64,000 nucleotides of DNA from Diplodia intermedia (Eukaryota; Ascomycota; Dothideomycetes; Botryosphaeriales; Botryosphaeriaceae): assembly GCA_021495925.1 (NCBI GenBank), contig JAKEKT010000051.1:124001-188000 (forward strand), read 5' to 3'. Shown here in pieces: positions 34,534-46,100 of this stretch. Position numbers and translations under genes: made by a program. The notes under the pieces were generated by a model that saw only the letters and a program-made list of their open reading frames with translations, ran no database searches and was not told the DNA's origin. The stretch's first letter is position 1. Each line of letters begins with the position of its first letter.

Positions 34534-34898
34534 TATCGCAGGCCGCTGGAGCTGGGACTGCCCGTTTCGGATGGCGAAGGACTCGAGATCAGCTCGTGCG
34601 CGGGAAGGTGGAGATGCTCTGGCGGAAGAGGCACGGAACGGTGGTCGTAGCGAGGGGAAGAACAAATTAGGTAGGCTAGGCGATAGAATGGAGGATGATG
34701 GCGTTGCAGCCTTGAGAGCTCGTTGGAGCGCGACTGGAAGGCATCCGCGGTGATCTTGGCGCGCGGGCGCGCGGGTGCGACGGAGGGCGGAGCGACTCCG
34801 AAACACCGCCTAATTCGCGTATGACGCAACCCCGCCTACTTCGCTTGTCGTCTTCATCAACCACGATCGCGACGACCATTGACGCCTGTAGATCGAGA
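34534..34898. promoter_or_regulatory. Bidirectional promoter, RAD53 / ATG10
   Basis: 365 bp between the divergent starts at 34533 and 34899. An in-frame upstream ATG for ATG10 exists at about 34821; the one at 34899 (GAGAATGG) better matches the expected N-terminus. Confidence 0.5.
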
Positions 34899-35723
34899 AT
34901 GGCGGCTGCGAGGGACGCTTCGCCGTTCCCCTTTGTGTCGGGCGAAAGATTCTCGCAGGGGTGTGGCGATCTCGTGGCGCTGCTTGAACGCTCCTGCCGC
35001 GAGCACGACTGGCAATGCCTCGATCTAATCCCCGGCGTACGTCTGCTTGCGGTCACATTATCCATTGCTTGAATGGTTGACAGACGTCATAGGCTCACGG
35101 CATGACCTGCCTGCGCATAATTCGCCTTCTCACGCATGATTCAGCCAGCACTGGAGATGAAACCCACGAGTCGGTCGACCCTGTCGAGGAGAGTGACGAG
35201 GCAAGTTGGGGCTATGCAGCTTGTCTATTCGAGTATCTTAAGCTTATTAGTGCAGGAGGAACTGCCGCAAGCCCGGCATACGGCCCGATCACCGCGCGTC
35301 GAGTACAATGTTGTACTATCTCCCATATATCGTGTTCCAGTTCTGTACTTTAACCTTCACGATGTGCCGACTAGTAGCAATGCTTCCGTGGAGCAAGTAC
35401 AGGAACTGATTGTCCCGCCGCAATATAGCGCTCAGATCAAAAGCGTCGGTGTCATGGGTGCTATCAGCATGACCGTAAGTCTCAGCGATGGCAATGATCG
35501 TGCTGAGGGGAGAGGCTGATCCCCAAAAAAGAACCACCCAATAACAGACATGCCAGTCTTTTTCGTGCATCCGTGCAACACGGCCACAGCTCTTCAAGAA
35601 ACCGCTGCTACGCCGGAGCCTTCTCCGTTGCAGTATATCCTGCAATGGCTGGGCATAGTTGGAGCGTGCGTCGGCTTGCATTTACCAGTGGACCTCGCAG
35701 TACAAGCCGATCGAGCCTCTTGA
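34899..35723 (+). CDS. ATG10: Autophagy E2-like enzyme Atg10
   Basis: Four exons: 34899-35036, 35093-35204, 35251-35474 and 35532-35723, about 221 residues. The reading frame is broken several times and only this model restores the Atg10 sequence order: FVSGERF near the N-terminus, VEYNVVLSPIYRVPVLYF, SVGVMGAISMTNHP, FFVHPCNTA with the catalytic cysteine, and YILQWLGIVGACVGLHLP. Family role: transfers Atg12 from Atg7 and conjugates it to Atg5 during autophagosome formation. The second intron uses a weak GTTGGG donor (35205); an alternative GTGACG donor 12 bases earlier would remove four residues. The gene converges on MSL1, 166 bp apart. The identification is good from motif order although Atg10 is poorly conserved. 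Confidence 0.85.
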
Positions 35724-35889
35724 GGAGACAAAACGTGGAATCATGCTCCTGCTATTGCAATTAGACCTGGCTAATCAAAAGAGAACCGTAACGCCGCCAA
35801 CTACCTTGTGGGATGAAGATCTTCCGCTCACTGTCGCAACGCGCTGCAGGGCTGTCAGACGCATTGCCGGGCATTGATCCGGGGGTAAA

Positions 35890-36615
35890 TCAGTCGGATT
35901 CGTCCATCTCCATCTCGGCCTCATCATCATCCTCCTCGTCGGCAGGGGGCTGCTCGATCTTCGTCCGTTTGGCATCGCCAACCTCCAGTTCCTCATTCTT
36001 CCTCTTGGAGCTGTCAACACTCGCAGGGCTGTCAACTCCATTCACACCCGGCGGAGCGGGAAGTGCAGACGGCGGGTTGTTGAAGATGGATTGCTGAAGA
36101 GAAGTCGTAGGAGCAGGAGCAGGGGTCGGCTGGGCAGTGTGGGGCTGGTTGAAGGTGCCGTCGAGCTTCGCAACGAAGTTGGACTTGGACCTGGCGTATT
36201 GGATGATCTAGAAACGTAGTTAGTGGGATTGCTCTCTGGACATGCGCAAAAGGTGAAGTTGCATTTGTACCATCTTCTTGCCGTGGAAGTCCTTCTCATC
36301 AAGATTCCTCATGGCCTGGGTGGCCTTGGAGATGTCCTGGAAGACGATGTGCGCCTGGCCGCGCATCTTCATCGTCTTCAGCGTGACGATATCGAGAACG
36401 CTGCCGTAGGTGCTGAAGAGCAGGTAAAGCTCGCGCTTGAGGTCCTTCTTCGGCATCTTGTCGGTGATGTTCCTGCAGTAAAGCCTGGATGGACTGATTA
36501 GTCGTGATCGTCGCCTCGCCATATTGGTGTCCGTCACTTACGTCTGGTTCGGAGGAGGGCCTGCAGCCTTGGACTTGTCAGCCTTTGCGGCATCGGTCTT
36601 CGCACGGCCTGCCAT
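35890..36615 (-). CDS. MSL1: U2 snRNP protein B''/Msl1 (U1A/U2B'' family)
   Basis: Three exons: 36542-36615, 36271-36484 and 35890-36207, about 201 residues. A short Lys/Ala/Pro leader precedes one RRM (about 24-100), with RNP2 LYCRNI and the family-typical RNP1 RGQAHIVF. The second exon ends at DFHGKKM, and the last begins IIQYARSKSNFVAK, matching the end of RRM1 in U1A/U2B'' proteins. The C-terminal half is Pro/Ala-rich and finishes in an acidic tail (EEDDDEAEMEMDESD). No second RRM is visible, unlike animal U1A/U2B'' but similar to the short yeast Msl1. Family role: binds U2 snRNA stem-loop IV with the U2A' protein. It shares a 335-bp promoter with ARC40. Confidence 0.9.
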
Positions 36616-36950
36616 TGCGAGTGATGCGCGTGGTGGATATCGCGGTTGCCGGTTGCAGAGGAGGCGGCGCGTTGCAGACAAGGAGCGGAAGGTGAATGCT
36701 TGCGCCAACAGGACGGCGGAAGATTTATGCAGCGGGGGTGACGTGCAGTTGTATGGGCACGCGCGACGAGCTATTGTTCTGGTGAAATCGAGCAGGCGCC
36801 GAAGTCTCGCCGAGCGACGGACCCTGGTCGCAGCGTCATCAGCCCCCTCCAACGGTGCCCAGCCCACGTCCACTCTCCCACAGCACTCACCCGCAATAGT
36901 AGAGAGCTCCTCCTATTGTGGTAGCACCCGCCATCCCAACAATAGCAACA
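36616..36950. promoter_or_regulatory. Bidirectional promoter, MSL1 / ARC40
   Basis: 335 bp between the divergent starts at 36615 and 36951. No other feature seen. Confidence 0.55.
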
Positions 36951-38151
36951 ATGGCGCCCTCCGAAGTCCACCACCTCTTCCACCACCCGGTCCATGACCA
37001 CTCCTTTACGGCCGACCGCTCCGGCGTAGCTGTCACCCGCGAGAACAACGTCGAGCTCTACGAGCGTTCAGGCGGCAAGTTTCAGCTTAGCGATGTGCTG
37101 TCCGGCCACGACAAGACCGTGACCGGCGTCGATATCGCGCCCAACAGCGGCAAGATTGTGACCTGCTCCCAGGGTACGTACGCCCGCCAATTGGGGCAGA
37201 CGACGACACCCTGCCGGCATCCCTGAAGCCTAGAAGACCAGCTCCGAAACTGACAGCGGGGAACCCCTCCCACCACACGCAGACCGCAACGCCTACGTTT
37301 GGGAGCCCTCGGCCGCAGGCTGGAAGCCGACGCTCGTGCTGCTGCGCATCAACCGCGCGGCGACGTGCGTGCGCTGGTCGCCCTCGGAAACCAAGTTCGC
37401 CGTGGGTAGCGGTGCCCGCGTTATCGCCGTGTGCTACTTCGAGGAGGAGAATGACTGGTGGGTGTCGAAGCACCTGAAGAAGCCGATACGCAGCACTATC
37501 ACCTCGGTAGCGTGGCACCCGAACAGTGTTCTGCTCGCCGCCGGCTCTGCCGACGGCCACGCCCGCGTCTTCTCCGCCTTCATCAAGGGCGTCGACTCCA
37601 AGCCCGAGCCCAGCGCTTGGGGTGAGCGCCTGCCCTTCAACACCGTCTGCGGCGAATTTCTCAACAACACCACCGGCTGGGTTCATGGCGTCTCCTTCAG
37701 CCCCTCGGGCTCCGCCCTCGCCTTCGCCGCCCACGACAGCAGCGTCACTGTTGTCTATCCCTCCGCTCCCGACGCCCCGCCCAAGGCCGTACTGAGCATC
37801 AGCACCCAGCTGCTGCCATTTGTGTCGCTGCAGTGGACCGCCGAGGACACCATCATCGCGGCCGGTTACGACTGTGAGCCCTACCGCTTCCAGGGCGGCG
37901 AGGGCGGTTGGCAGTTGGTCGGCGCCCTGGAGACGAAGGCCGAGCCGGCCGCTGCGGGTGACCAGGAGGAGAGCGCCAGGAATATGTTCAGGCAGATGGA
38001 CTTGAAGGGCAAGGTCAAGGATGACACGAAGCTGCACTCGACGCACCAGAACACCATCCTGATGATGCGGAGCTACCAGGAGGATGGAGGTCAGCTTTCC
38101 AAGATCAGCACCAGTGGTGTTGATGGAAGACTTGTTGTCTGGGATGTTTGA
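36951..38151 (+). CDS. ARC40: Arp2/3 complex 40-kDa subunit (ARPC1/Arc40)
   Basis: Exons 36951-37173 and 37283-38151 with a 109-bp intron, about 363 residues. WD-repeat signatures run through the protein: LSGHDKTVTGVDIAPNSGKI, DRNAYVWEP, CVRWSPSETKFAVGSG, VAWHPNSVLLAAGSADG, VSFSPSGSALAFAAHDS, and a final SGVDGRLVVWDV. The EENDWWVSKHLKKPIRST segment is characteristic of ARPC1. Family role: WD-propeller subunit of the actin-nucleating Arp2/3 complex at endocytic patches. The intron falls at the repeat boundary CSQ/DRNAYVW, as in relatives. Confidence 0.95.
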
Positions 38152-38862
38152 GGGGCAGATACCCGTGTGTGACAAGTAAGGCGTGGATTATCACATACAG
38201 GAATAATAAGTACTCAATATTCTCGAAGGAAGGACTTGACCGAGTGCTGGTGAGGCCATGAGATCAGGTGTTGAAATCAACTGCGTAAATTCTCGATTCA
38301 TCATCGCACGCTCTAAGTTCTACGAACACAAGCAGTATTCAATGGCCCTAGCGTCCGAAGACATGGAGCTTCATGCAAAGACCTAAGAGGTCACGGCACA
38401 GCGGGTTGCAAAATAATGGAGCCCAGCTACATCGGCCTTCCTGAGGTGTTGAATCATACTTACGTGGGTGGTGGAATCCTTTGTCTAGCATATTTGTATG
38501 TACAGTTTTAGACTTGCATGCACATCCAGATTATTGGTTGGATTGCCCAGGTAGGAAAGACGTAGCGTCCTCGGCGGGGCCCGGAGGGCTTAAATCTTCT
38601 GTAAACTGCTGACGGGATTTCATAATAAACGCAGCCCACGGCTGCTGAGTTGTAGTCGAATCCAATGACCATCCTTGTGCTCTCTCCGTTGCACAACCCA
38701 TAAAACAAACCCTCCACCGTAGGAAAGAACCGATGTGGGACCTCCCTCTTGCAACCCTTAGAACGCCGTCGCTATACTTTTGATACACTTTTGTACACAA
38801 TCTTAACTTCATGAAAGACCGGTGAGTAGACGAGAGTAAATGCTCGTAGGTTCACGAGAGGC
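38152..38862. other. Convergent intergenic region ARC40 / MDM31
   Basis: 711 bp of mainly 3' untranslated sequence between convergent genes. It holds fold-back element copy F (38461-38558). No gene seen. Confidence 0.55.
38461..38558. mobile_element. MITE-like fold-back element, copy F
   Basis: The left arm from 38461 (TTACGTGGGTGGTGGAATCC) pairs imperfectly with the reverse complement of the right arm near 38521-38556 (CCAATAATCTGGATGTGCAT). The left arm closely matches that of the copy at 42491, including a shared TTACGTGGG start. Non-coding, in a convergent 3' region. Confidence 0.55.
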
Positions 38863-41034
38863 TTAGGCGATGTTACCCGCCAGCCCTAGAAAGAGTGCTT
38901 GCGCGGCCAGCTGGAGAGTCCAGATGCCCACCTTCTTGAAGCGGCGTGCGCGCGTCTGACGATCATCGTTGATGTCGCGAGCGAAAGCTTCGTAGAGCTG
39001 CGTAAAACGTCAGCGACACAGCATTGTAATAAAGAAAAGGGGTCCACAAACCTCGCGGGAAAGATCGTCCATAAGCCCACTGTCATATATGGTCCAGGAA
39101 CCGTCGAACTCGCTGGCGCGCTTCACGACGCGGCAATTGACAGGGATGAATGTCCGTTTCGAGTTGATATACGCTACAATGGGGCGGATTAGGGCGTTGT
39201 TGACGTAGGAAATGTCGCTGGTGAAGAGCGGAACCGCGGCGCGGACATCGTTGAATTGAACACGCATGTCCATGACTAAGAATCGCTTATCATCTTCACT
39301 CCCAGTCTCCGCAGTATCCATTCCGGATGCATGGTTCCTCGATACCGTCCCGTGGAAGTCTCCGCCGAATCGATTGCCGTGAGCTGAAACAGTGGCCTCC
39401 ATGCGGTCGTAAAAATCGGACATCACTTTTGCAATGCCTTCTTCATCGTCCGCGGGGAACATGATGTCAGCTACAATGTCCACATTGCCTTCGTGGATCC
39501 AACCGAAAGGTCCTTCAACACCACGGTTGAGGTGATCGATATTGAGCCCATCAATCCTCATACGGCTATGCTTCTTCCACTGATTCGGGCCGCCTTCGGG
39601 GTCATTGGCTAGTGGTCCAGTAGCATAATTGTGGGTTTGTCGGGGATGGATAGTGAACAGAGAGTTGTCGATTGACCCAGACATGTTGTTCGCGGAGAGG
39701 AAGTCGTAGAAGAGCCATTGCTTTCTCAGCTGAGGCAAATCACAAGAGTATATGCTGACCGGGAATGGCCTGAATCCACCTGTCTGGTAAACGGTGACGA
39801 GCAAGTCATCCATCTTAAACGAATCCAGCTCAAAGTCGCCGGGCTGATGGTCGTGCTTGTACGATCTCGGATCAATGTACTCATCTGGAGTGATTAGATG
39901 AGTTCGATCTACGACGCCACGGATTCCTTTGATCTCAACGTCTCGCAGAAGTCCCTTTCCGTTGAACCATTTAGTGAATGACAAGGTCACATTCACTGTG
40001 TTGATTGTAAGGTCGAATTGGGTGTAGTTCCCGTCCTCCTCTTCTGCAATTGAATCGTCGGTACTGGGGTCCTTTGTCACAGCCACGGCTGCCGCGGCGG
40101 CGGCGGAGTCTCGAGAGCCCTTGCTGACATTTCCTTGGCCGCGGCCCGGTCGTCGGGACACAAAGACGTTCTTGAAAGTAATGACACCGTCTCCCCACTT
40201 CGGAATGATGGCAGACTCGAAAACGACTTGAATACCGGACGACTTGGTGAGGTAGTTTCCTACAGTCCCAGCCAATGTCTCTTGCGCGAAGACCGTGTTT
40301 ACCAGAAAGATGCACATGGAGAAGAATGTGGTCGTACCAATAATAATCCAGGCGAGGTGGCCTAAGAGGATCCAGGAGAAAAAGGCACTGATATCGTCCA
40401 TGTTGAATTTTCGTCCACTTCTAATAGAAAACCACTTAAAGTGGACCTTGAACCGAGACCATGCACCGGTGGCGGCAGCAAGGAGCTCCTCCTTCGTGGG
40501 TCGGTGAGGAAGATGGGGGAGACGATCCATGAAATGTTTCCCAGTTCCTGCTCCAGCGGCAGCATTCGCAGACTCGGCCGGCTTGTCAGACTCCGGGAGT
40601 TTCGACGCTTCAGGCTTTGCAGCAGAAGCGTCTGCGCTTGCGCGTGTACTTGAGCCATTGCTTGCCGAGCTCTTGTTCCGCCTGTGCAACACTCCTCGCC
40701 GTCTCCGAGCCGTGGTATGTGCAAATCGCTTCCATGCTGCAGTTGCGCATTGGAGTGTGATGCCGCCGACTTGCGGTCTTCGAGTCGCGGGTGGGAAGCC
40801 GTTTGATGCGCACCTGAAACCTAGCGATGACGTCGTTGTGATTGATGGTGAGTATGGAGGCGCGGACAATGATTGAGAGAGCGCAGGACGCGCTTCCTGT
40901 GAGAATTGTCGAGGGAGAAGTAAACTCTCGCTCACGAGGCGTGCGGCACAGAGCGGGCGCGGGAAGCGCATTGGCAGGCCGACGGCGGACAGCAAGGTTC
41001 TTCCGCCGACCCGAGCGGCTACATGACGACTCAT
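38863..41034 (-). CDS. MDM31: Mdm31/Mdm32 family mitochondrial inner-membrane protein
   Basis: Two exons, 39052-41034 and 38863-38997, with a 54-bp intron, give about 705 residues. The N-terminus from the ATG at 41034 is Arg/Ser/Ala-rich, a plausible presequence. A Ser/Ala/Lys-rich linker leads to MDDISAFFSWILLGHLAW and the membrane segment WIIIGTTTFFSMCIFLVNTVF. The family's conserved block follows (SGIQVVFESAIIPKW, GVITFKNVFVSRRP, FDLTINTVNVTLSF). Past the intron the last exon restores the conserved tail GIWTLQLAAQALFLGLAG, a second hydrophobic segment. Family role: inner-membrane proteins needed for mitochondrial shape, distribution and lipid homeostasis. I cannot separate Mdm31 from Mdm32 by eye. 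It shares a 351-bp promoter with PNO1. Confidence 0.88.
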
Positions 41035-41385
41035 TGTTGCTATGTCGAGAACATGACGGAGAGCGCTAGGTGGCGGTGGAGGGAGCAGGCAGAGCAGACG
41101 CGCAGCGAGGGGAGCAGAGAAGGAGATTCCTGGCTCAGTGAGAGCTTGGAAGAGGAAGAGAGGATGACGCTCGTGCTCAAGAAAACGCAAGCGCGCGGCG
41201 GCGATCGGGGCACGACCAAGAAAGTAGGCGGCACGAGCACGGGCCACTTGCCGAGAATTCACCGCCGGGCGGCAAGGCTCACTTCCGCCTTCAAAAATTC
41301 CAGAGCATCCCCACACGCCCAGTCCACGCCTGCCAATCGCCCAGCTCCTGCCGCCATCGCGCAACCACGACAAGAGTCGCCCAAT
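41035..41385. promoter_or_regulatory. Bidirectional promoter, MDM31 / PNO1
   Basis: 351 bp between the divergent starts at 41034 and 41386. No other feature seen. Confidence 0.5.
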
Positions 41386-42202
41386 ATGCCTGCTCCAACC
41401 GCGCTTCTGCGCAAGCCCGATGAGCTCGCCGAGGACAACGCCATGACCGACGTCCCCCAAGGCAAGTGGTTCTTCACTCTGCACAGTAGCAGCAGCCTTC
41501 TAACTACTGCGCACAGAAGAAGGAGTCATGCTCGACCTCAACGCCACCGCGGAAATCGACTCTGCCCCCACAGCTGAAGCCGCCGAGGAGACCATGCAAG
41601 TCGACACCGAAGGCCGCCCGCAGTTTGCGCCCGCCAAGGATATCCCGCTGTCCATGCGCGTCGAGACCCGCAAGGTCCCCATCCCGCCGCACCGTCTGAC
41701 CCCGCTCAAGGCTTCCTGGCCCAAGATCTACCCGCCGCTCGTCGAGCATTTGAAGCTGCAGGTGCGCATGAACGTCAAGAACAAGGCTGTCGAGCTCCGC
41801 ACTTCGAGGGCCACTACCGATACGGGTGCTCTGCAAAAGGGAGAGGACTTCGTTAAGGCTTTCAGCTTGGGCTTCGATGTCGATGATGCTATCGCCCTCC
41901 TGAGGTTGGATGATCTGTACATTGAGACTTTCGAAATCAAGGACGTCAAGACCCTGAACGGAGACCACCTAGGCAGAGCCATTGGCCGCATTGCGGGCAA
42001 GGACGGCAAGACCAAGTTCGCCATTGAGAACGCATCCCGGACGAGAATTGTCCTGGCCGACCAGAAGATCCACATTCTCGGCGGCTTCAAGAACATCCAC
42101 GTGGCGAGAGAGGCCGTCGTCTCGCTGATTCTGGGTGCTCCGCCGGGCAAGGTCTACGGAAACCTGCGCACTGTCGCTTCCAGGATGAAGGAGAGATTTT
42201 GA
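41386..42202 (+). CDS. PNO1: Pre-rRNA processing KH protein Pno1/Dim2
   Basis: Exons 41386-41461 and 41517-42202, about 253 residues. The intron has a GC donor (GCAAGT) with a CTAAC branch-like motif and CACAG acceptor; no GT donor nearby keeps the frame. After a short acidic N-terminus comes the conserved RKVPIPPHRLTPLK, then LGFDVDDAIALLRLDDLYIE. The KH segment GRIAGKDGKTKFAIEN, HILGGFKNIHVAREAV and the end GNLRTVASRMKERF follow, all typical of Pno1. Family role: a 40S assembly factor in nucleolus and cytoplasm, partner of Nob1 and Dim1, for 18S rRNA 3' maturation. Confidence 0.95.
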
Positions 42203-42490
42203 GCCCGTGATAACTCAAATCGAGCATTGGGCGGCGTTCATGATGGCGATCTTTACGGGACTCAAAAAGGGCGTTGGTACGGTTACGGTAGATTCGGATA
42301 CCATTCAGAAGACTATGGTCATGATTTTACATGTCTTCGAAAAATTCAACGCGAGAGCTTTCCATTTCCTGTTCTACACAGCAACACGTGCAAAAAAAAA
42401 AATCAACGCTACTGTGTTCAGTGGGCTGCAAGAAAAAAAAAATGAGCCTTTCTGCCTTTCTACCTGTCTCACCGTGATATTACAACGTAA

Positions 42491-42577
42491 TTACGTGGGG
42501 AATCCATGCACGATTTGTCTTTACAGCGGTGATGTTTACACCTACGTCCGGATGTTTGCATCAACTGTCTGAGTGGG
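42491..42577. mobile_element. MITE-like fold-back element, copy D
   Basis: It starts TTACGTGGGGAATCC, close to copy F. Its right arm (CACCTACGTCCGGATGTTTG near 42539) is the reverse complement of the family core. The left arm is degenerate. Confidence 0.5.
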
Positions 42578-42845
42578 AAAGAGTGAGCAACGTCAAGTAC
42601 TGGTCGCTGGTTCTAGCTAAATAGCAATCAGTGTTTGGACTTTAAAAACGAGAACCTTCACAGTGTCTTCTTTGTCCTCATCGCTGGGATTCCCGTACCA
42701 AATCGAGACTCATACTCTCGAAACTAGTTGGGCGGTATGCTGTGCATTTAACGGTGCAAGCTGTCCGAGCGGAGTGGAAGGGCGCAGTTTCCTGACTGCT
42801 TAAGCCCTCTAAATCCTAGTGAATACACTAAACTGTTCCTCTGTA

Positions 42846-42884
42846 AGCAATTGAAGTAAATATCCGGATGCAGATGTATGCTTA
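42846..42884. mobile_element. Half copy of the fold-back element, copy E
   Basis: One arm only: AGCAATTGAAGTAAATATCC followed by GGATGCAGATGTATGC, matching the family's left arm. No convincing partner arm follows within 60 bp. Confidence 0.4.
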
Positions 42885-43187
42885 TACCACCTTTCCTTCA
42901 GAGGTATCCGAGAACGAGCGCTCCAAGATAGATAGCATTGTCATCATCCGAAATACTCCCAACTTTTGTTGGGAATCAGGCCGTACATAAACAGGCAAGC
43001 CACCAGCAAACAAGCATTTAGGTCTAAGGTCTATAAGAGACCTCTAGATAGTTGGATTCAACCATGTATGTGATCATACTCAACAACTTTGAGGCACAAA
43101 GTCGACTCCCCAGAAACGAGCGTCATGTTACTTCCTTGCGTCCCCGCGGCCCATGAAAGGACAAACCCCTTTGTCCTTTGCTCAATT

Positions 43188-46100
43188 TCACTCCAACGGC
43201 GGTAGATCGCCATCCCAACACACCTGCATTGCTGCAACAAGATGTCAGCGAAATGCATCCACACCGATGGTCAAGAACCTAGCATAGACGAAAGAACAAA
43301 CAAGACTTACTCAGCGGGAAAGGGAAATAACTCCCATGGTCCTCCCTCATATACACGTAGAACCCTCCCTCCCTGGGGATCTTCTTCAACTCGCCCTTCG
43401 GCCCAGGCGCCCTTCTCAGCCTTTCCAGCTTGCCAACCGTCTTCAGCATAGCCGTCAGGGCGACCCTGCTCGCGTCGCGGCCGAGGCAGGTGTGCGGGCC
43501 CTCGCCGTAGTGGATGTAGCTCTCGAGCGGGCGGTCGAGGCGCACCTCCTCCGGATCGGGGAACACGACGGGGTCCTTGGCGGCGCCGACGAAGGACACG
43601 AAGACCTTGTCACCCGGTTTGACCGAGATGCGTTTGGCGTCATCGCCGCGCCCGTCGACGACGGTGGTTGACGATGCCGCCTCGCGGTAGGAGCCGAAGG
43701 TGCCGTTCAATCGGATGGCTTCCATGGCGTAGTGCATCAGCTTCTCTTCGGCCGCTGGCGTGTCGAGCCAAGCCAGCCGACGGATCTCGGGCAAGTGCGG
43801 TGTTCCGCGCGGCGAGAGGTAGAAATCCATAATCTGAGTGAACTGAAGGATTGATAAGCTCTCAGAGTTCCAAGAACTCAAGTGAGTGTAAAGGGGGAGG
43901 AATTCTCTTTACCACTTGCGATTGATTCGGCACCATAGCGGTGGCGACGGGCAACACCTGCGAATATACAACGTCTTCGGTGCTGAGCCCTGAATCAAGC
44001 AGCCGGCGTACCATGTGCACTCCGTATTCCTTCAGGTAGTTGCTGTTCTCGCGGAAGCTGTCGGTGATGCCAGAGATCCAGCTGGTGGAGCTGGCGGCCT
44101 TGACGTTGGCTTCGATGAGCTTGCCCAGCCCATTGGAGACGGCATATGCGGCACGGTGCAGCGGGAATGATTTTGCCGGCTCAAGGTCGAAGAAGATACA
44201 ACAGAAAATGACAGCCAGTGCCATGTACATCTCGTGCTCGGTGAGAATGCCGCGTGGGTTCTCCTTGGTCTTCAGTGGGAGGGAGAACATGTTAGATGCA
44301 AAGTGAACGTGGGCCAGGTTGCCAACGCTATCCCAGTCAGCGAACGACTCTTTCCTGCCCGACGCCTTGTTACCTACTCTCTAGTGAGGTCCACGTGGTT
44401 GATGCCTGCGATCTTGAAAGACTTCTCGTGCAGAAGCTTGAGCGTGATGTGCTCGTAGAAAGTCTTGACGTCGCGCTGCCAGTTCTCTCTGTAGAGTGAT
44501 TTTGCCATCGTCTTCCTCTGATTGGCATGGAGCTGCTCATCGCCCGACCTGGAACGGTGTCAGCCGTGGCTGGACGATACTACTATCACAACTTACAGCA
44601 TGAAGTGGGAGCCACCCTTGCCCATGAGCTCTTCCAACGTTACTCCCCACGTTACCTTGAAGTCTCTCTGTTGCTCGAGGACTGCCTTTGCACCGACGTA
44701 TGTCGTGATGTTGATCCTCGGCGGGATGAGCCCTGGCCGATCCCATGAATAGTGGCTCTCTCGGCCAAGGTTGCGCATGATCTTCCTGTTCTCCGAAGGA
44801 ATGGTCATCTGTGAGATGACTGTGAGAAGACACGTTCCTGTTTGTCTGACCAGGCGGGTTGTTCACGTACCGGATAATGCGCGTAGATGGAGTTTGGTTT
44901 GAAGTGAGCAGGGAATGCTCTCAAAAACAACTTGTAGAAGACGCATCCTTGTTCAACGTTCAAGTCGTATTGCACCTCGTTGAAGCCCCAGCTACGTGTT
45001 CGTTAGTATACGGATAGATCCCTGTGTCTGTGATCATGGCACTTACTTGGTCAAGTTCCTCGGGTGATAGTCGACAGTGTAGAATCTGTCTCCACGTACG
45101 AGCACGACAGCATCCGACAAGATGGCCTTAGAAATGGTGAATGTCGGAGCAATGCCGACACCTGGTACCATTGGTTCCTTGGCCTCTTCGGTGACAAGTC
45201 CGGGATACAGTTCGACATAGTCGGGGTGATCGTACAAGTGGCGAAGCTGCTCGGCAACCTTGGGGTCGGAATTGATGCTCTCGAAAGTGTCGTGGGGCTT
45301 CAGGCCAAAGAATTTGCGAAATTCGTTCAGCGTTGCCAGACCCCATTTCCTGGCCTGGTGCATGCCCAGGATCTCGACGGCACGAAGTGCTTTGGGCACG
45401 TTGTTTGCGCCGAAGGCGCCTGTCGCGAATCAGCGTGTGATGCCTTTGAAGATATCGGTACACTCACCCGCGCAGTCCTCGATACTTTCAGTGAGTATCT
45501 TTACCAACTCATCATCCGAGTACTTGCCCTTGGAATCCCGCTGAAGCCCAGCAAACGGACGCTTCTGGGGATCCTTGTCCAGTGTCTTGTCCCACTTTGC
45601 GAGCCCTCGCAGTAACTCGTCCATTGGAACTTCAGCGGCAGGCTTGCCAAACATGCTCTGGTACATGTCCTCGGTCCATTTCTCGTCTCGCTTGCTGGTT
45701 GCAGAGTGCCAGCGGTACACAAGATTGAACTCGGCCGAGACCTGGTTGCCGACACCACGCGGCGTGCCGTCAGTGCCGAAGACCTTGGCCATGTCCACAC
45801 GTGGATCCAAGGTCCAGGTAGTGTTGCTCCTGTTCAGGTTGACAATGGTGCGGAGATAGTCTCCAAGCGTGATGTTGATGTAAAGGCCACAGGTGACGAG
45901 ACGCCCCGTTTGGAAGAGATCGTTGTCATACTTTGCCCATGCCTCCTTGGCCATGTCGGGCGGCAGACTCGGGTGCGGTTTCGTGAATCTGCCTCCCTCA
46001 TTGATCTTGGCAAGCTCCTCGACGACATGGTTATGGAAGCGATTGAACATGACGAGCAAGACGCCACATCCAGGCGGAAAGCCAAGCATCCGGGACTCGG

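Larger units (their letters stand above)
42203..43187. other. Convergent intergenic region PNO1 / ppo with repeat fragments
   Basis: 985 bp of A+T-rich 3' flanking DNA between convergent genes, with two A-tracts near 42390-42440. It contains fold-back copies D and E and no gene. A stretch at 43045-43070 (AGTTGGATTCAA) may be a third degenerate arm. Confidence 0.5.

Noticed and set aside
39010..39051. Continuation of the MDM31 frame to a stop near 39010
   Set aside because: It reads through an intron; splicing at 39051/38998 gives the conserved family tail instead.
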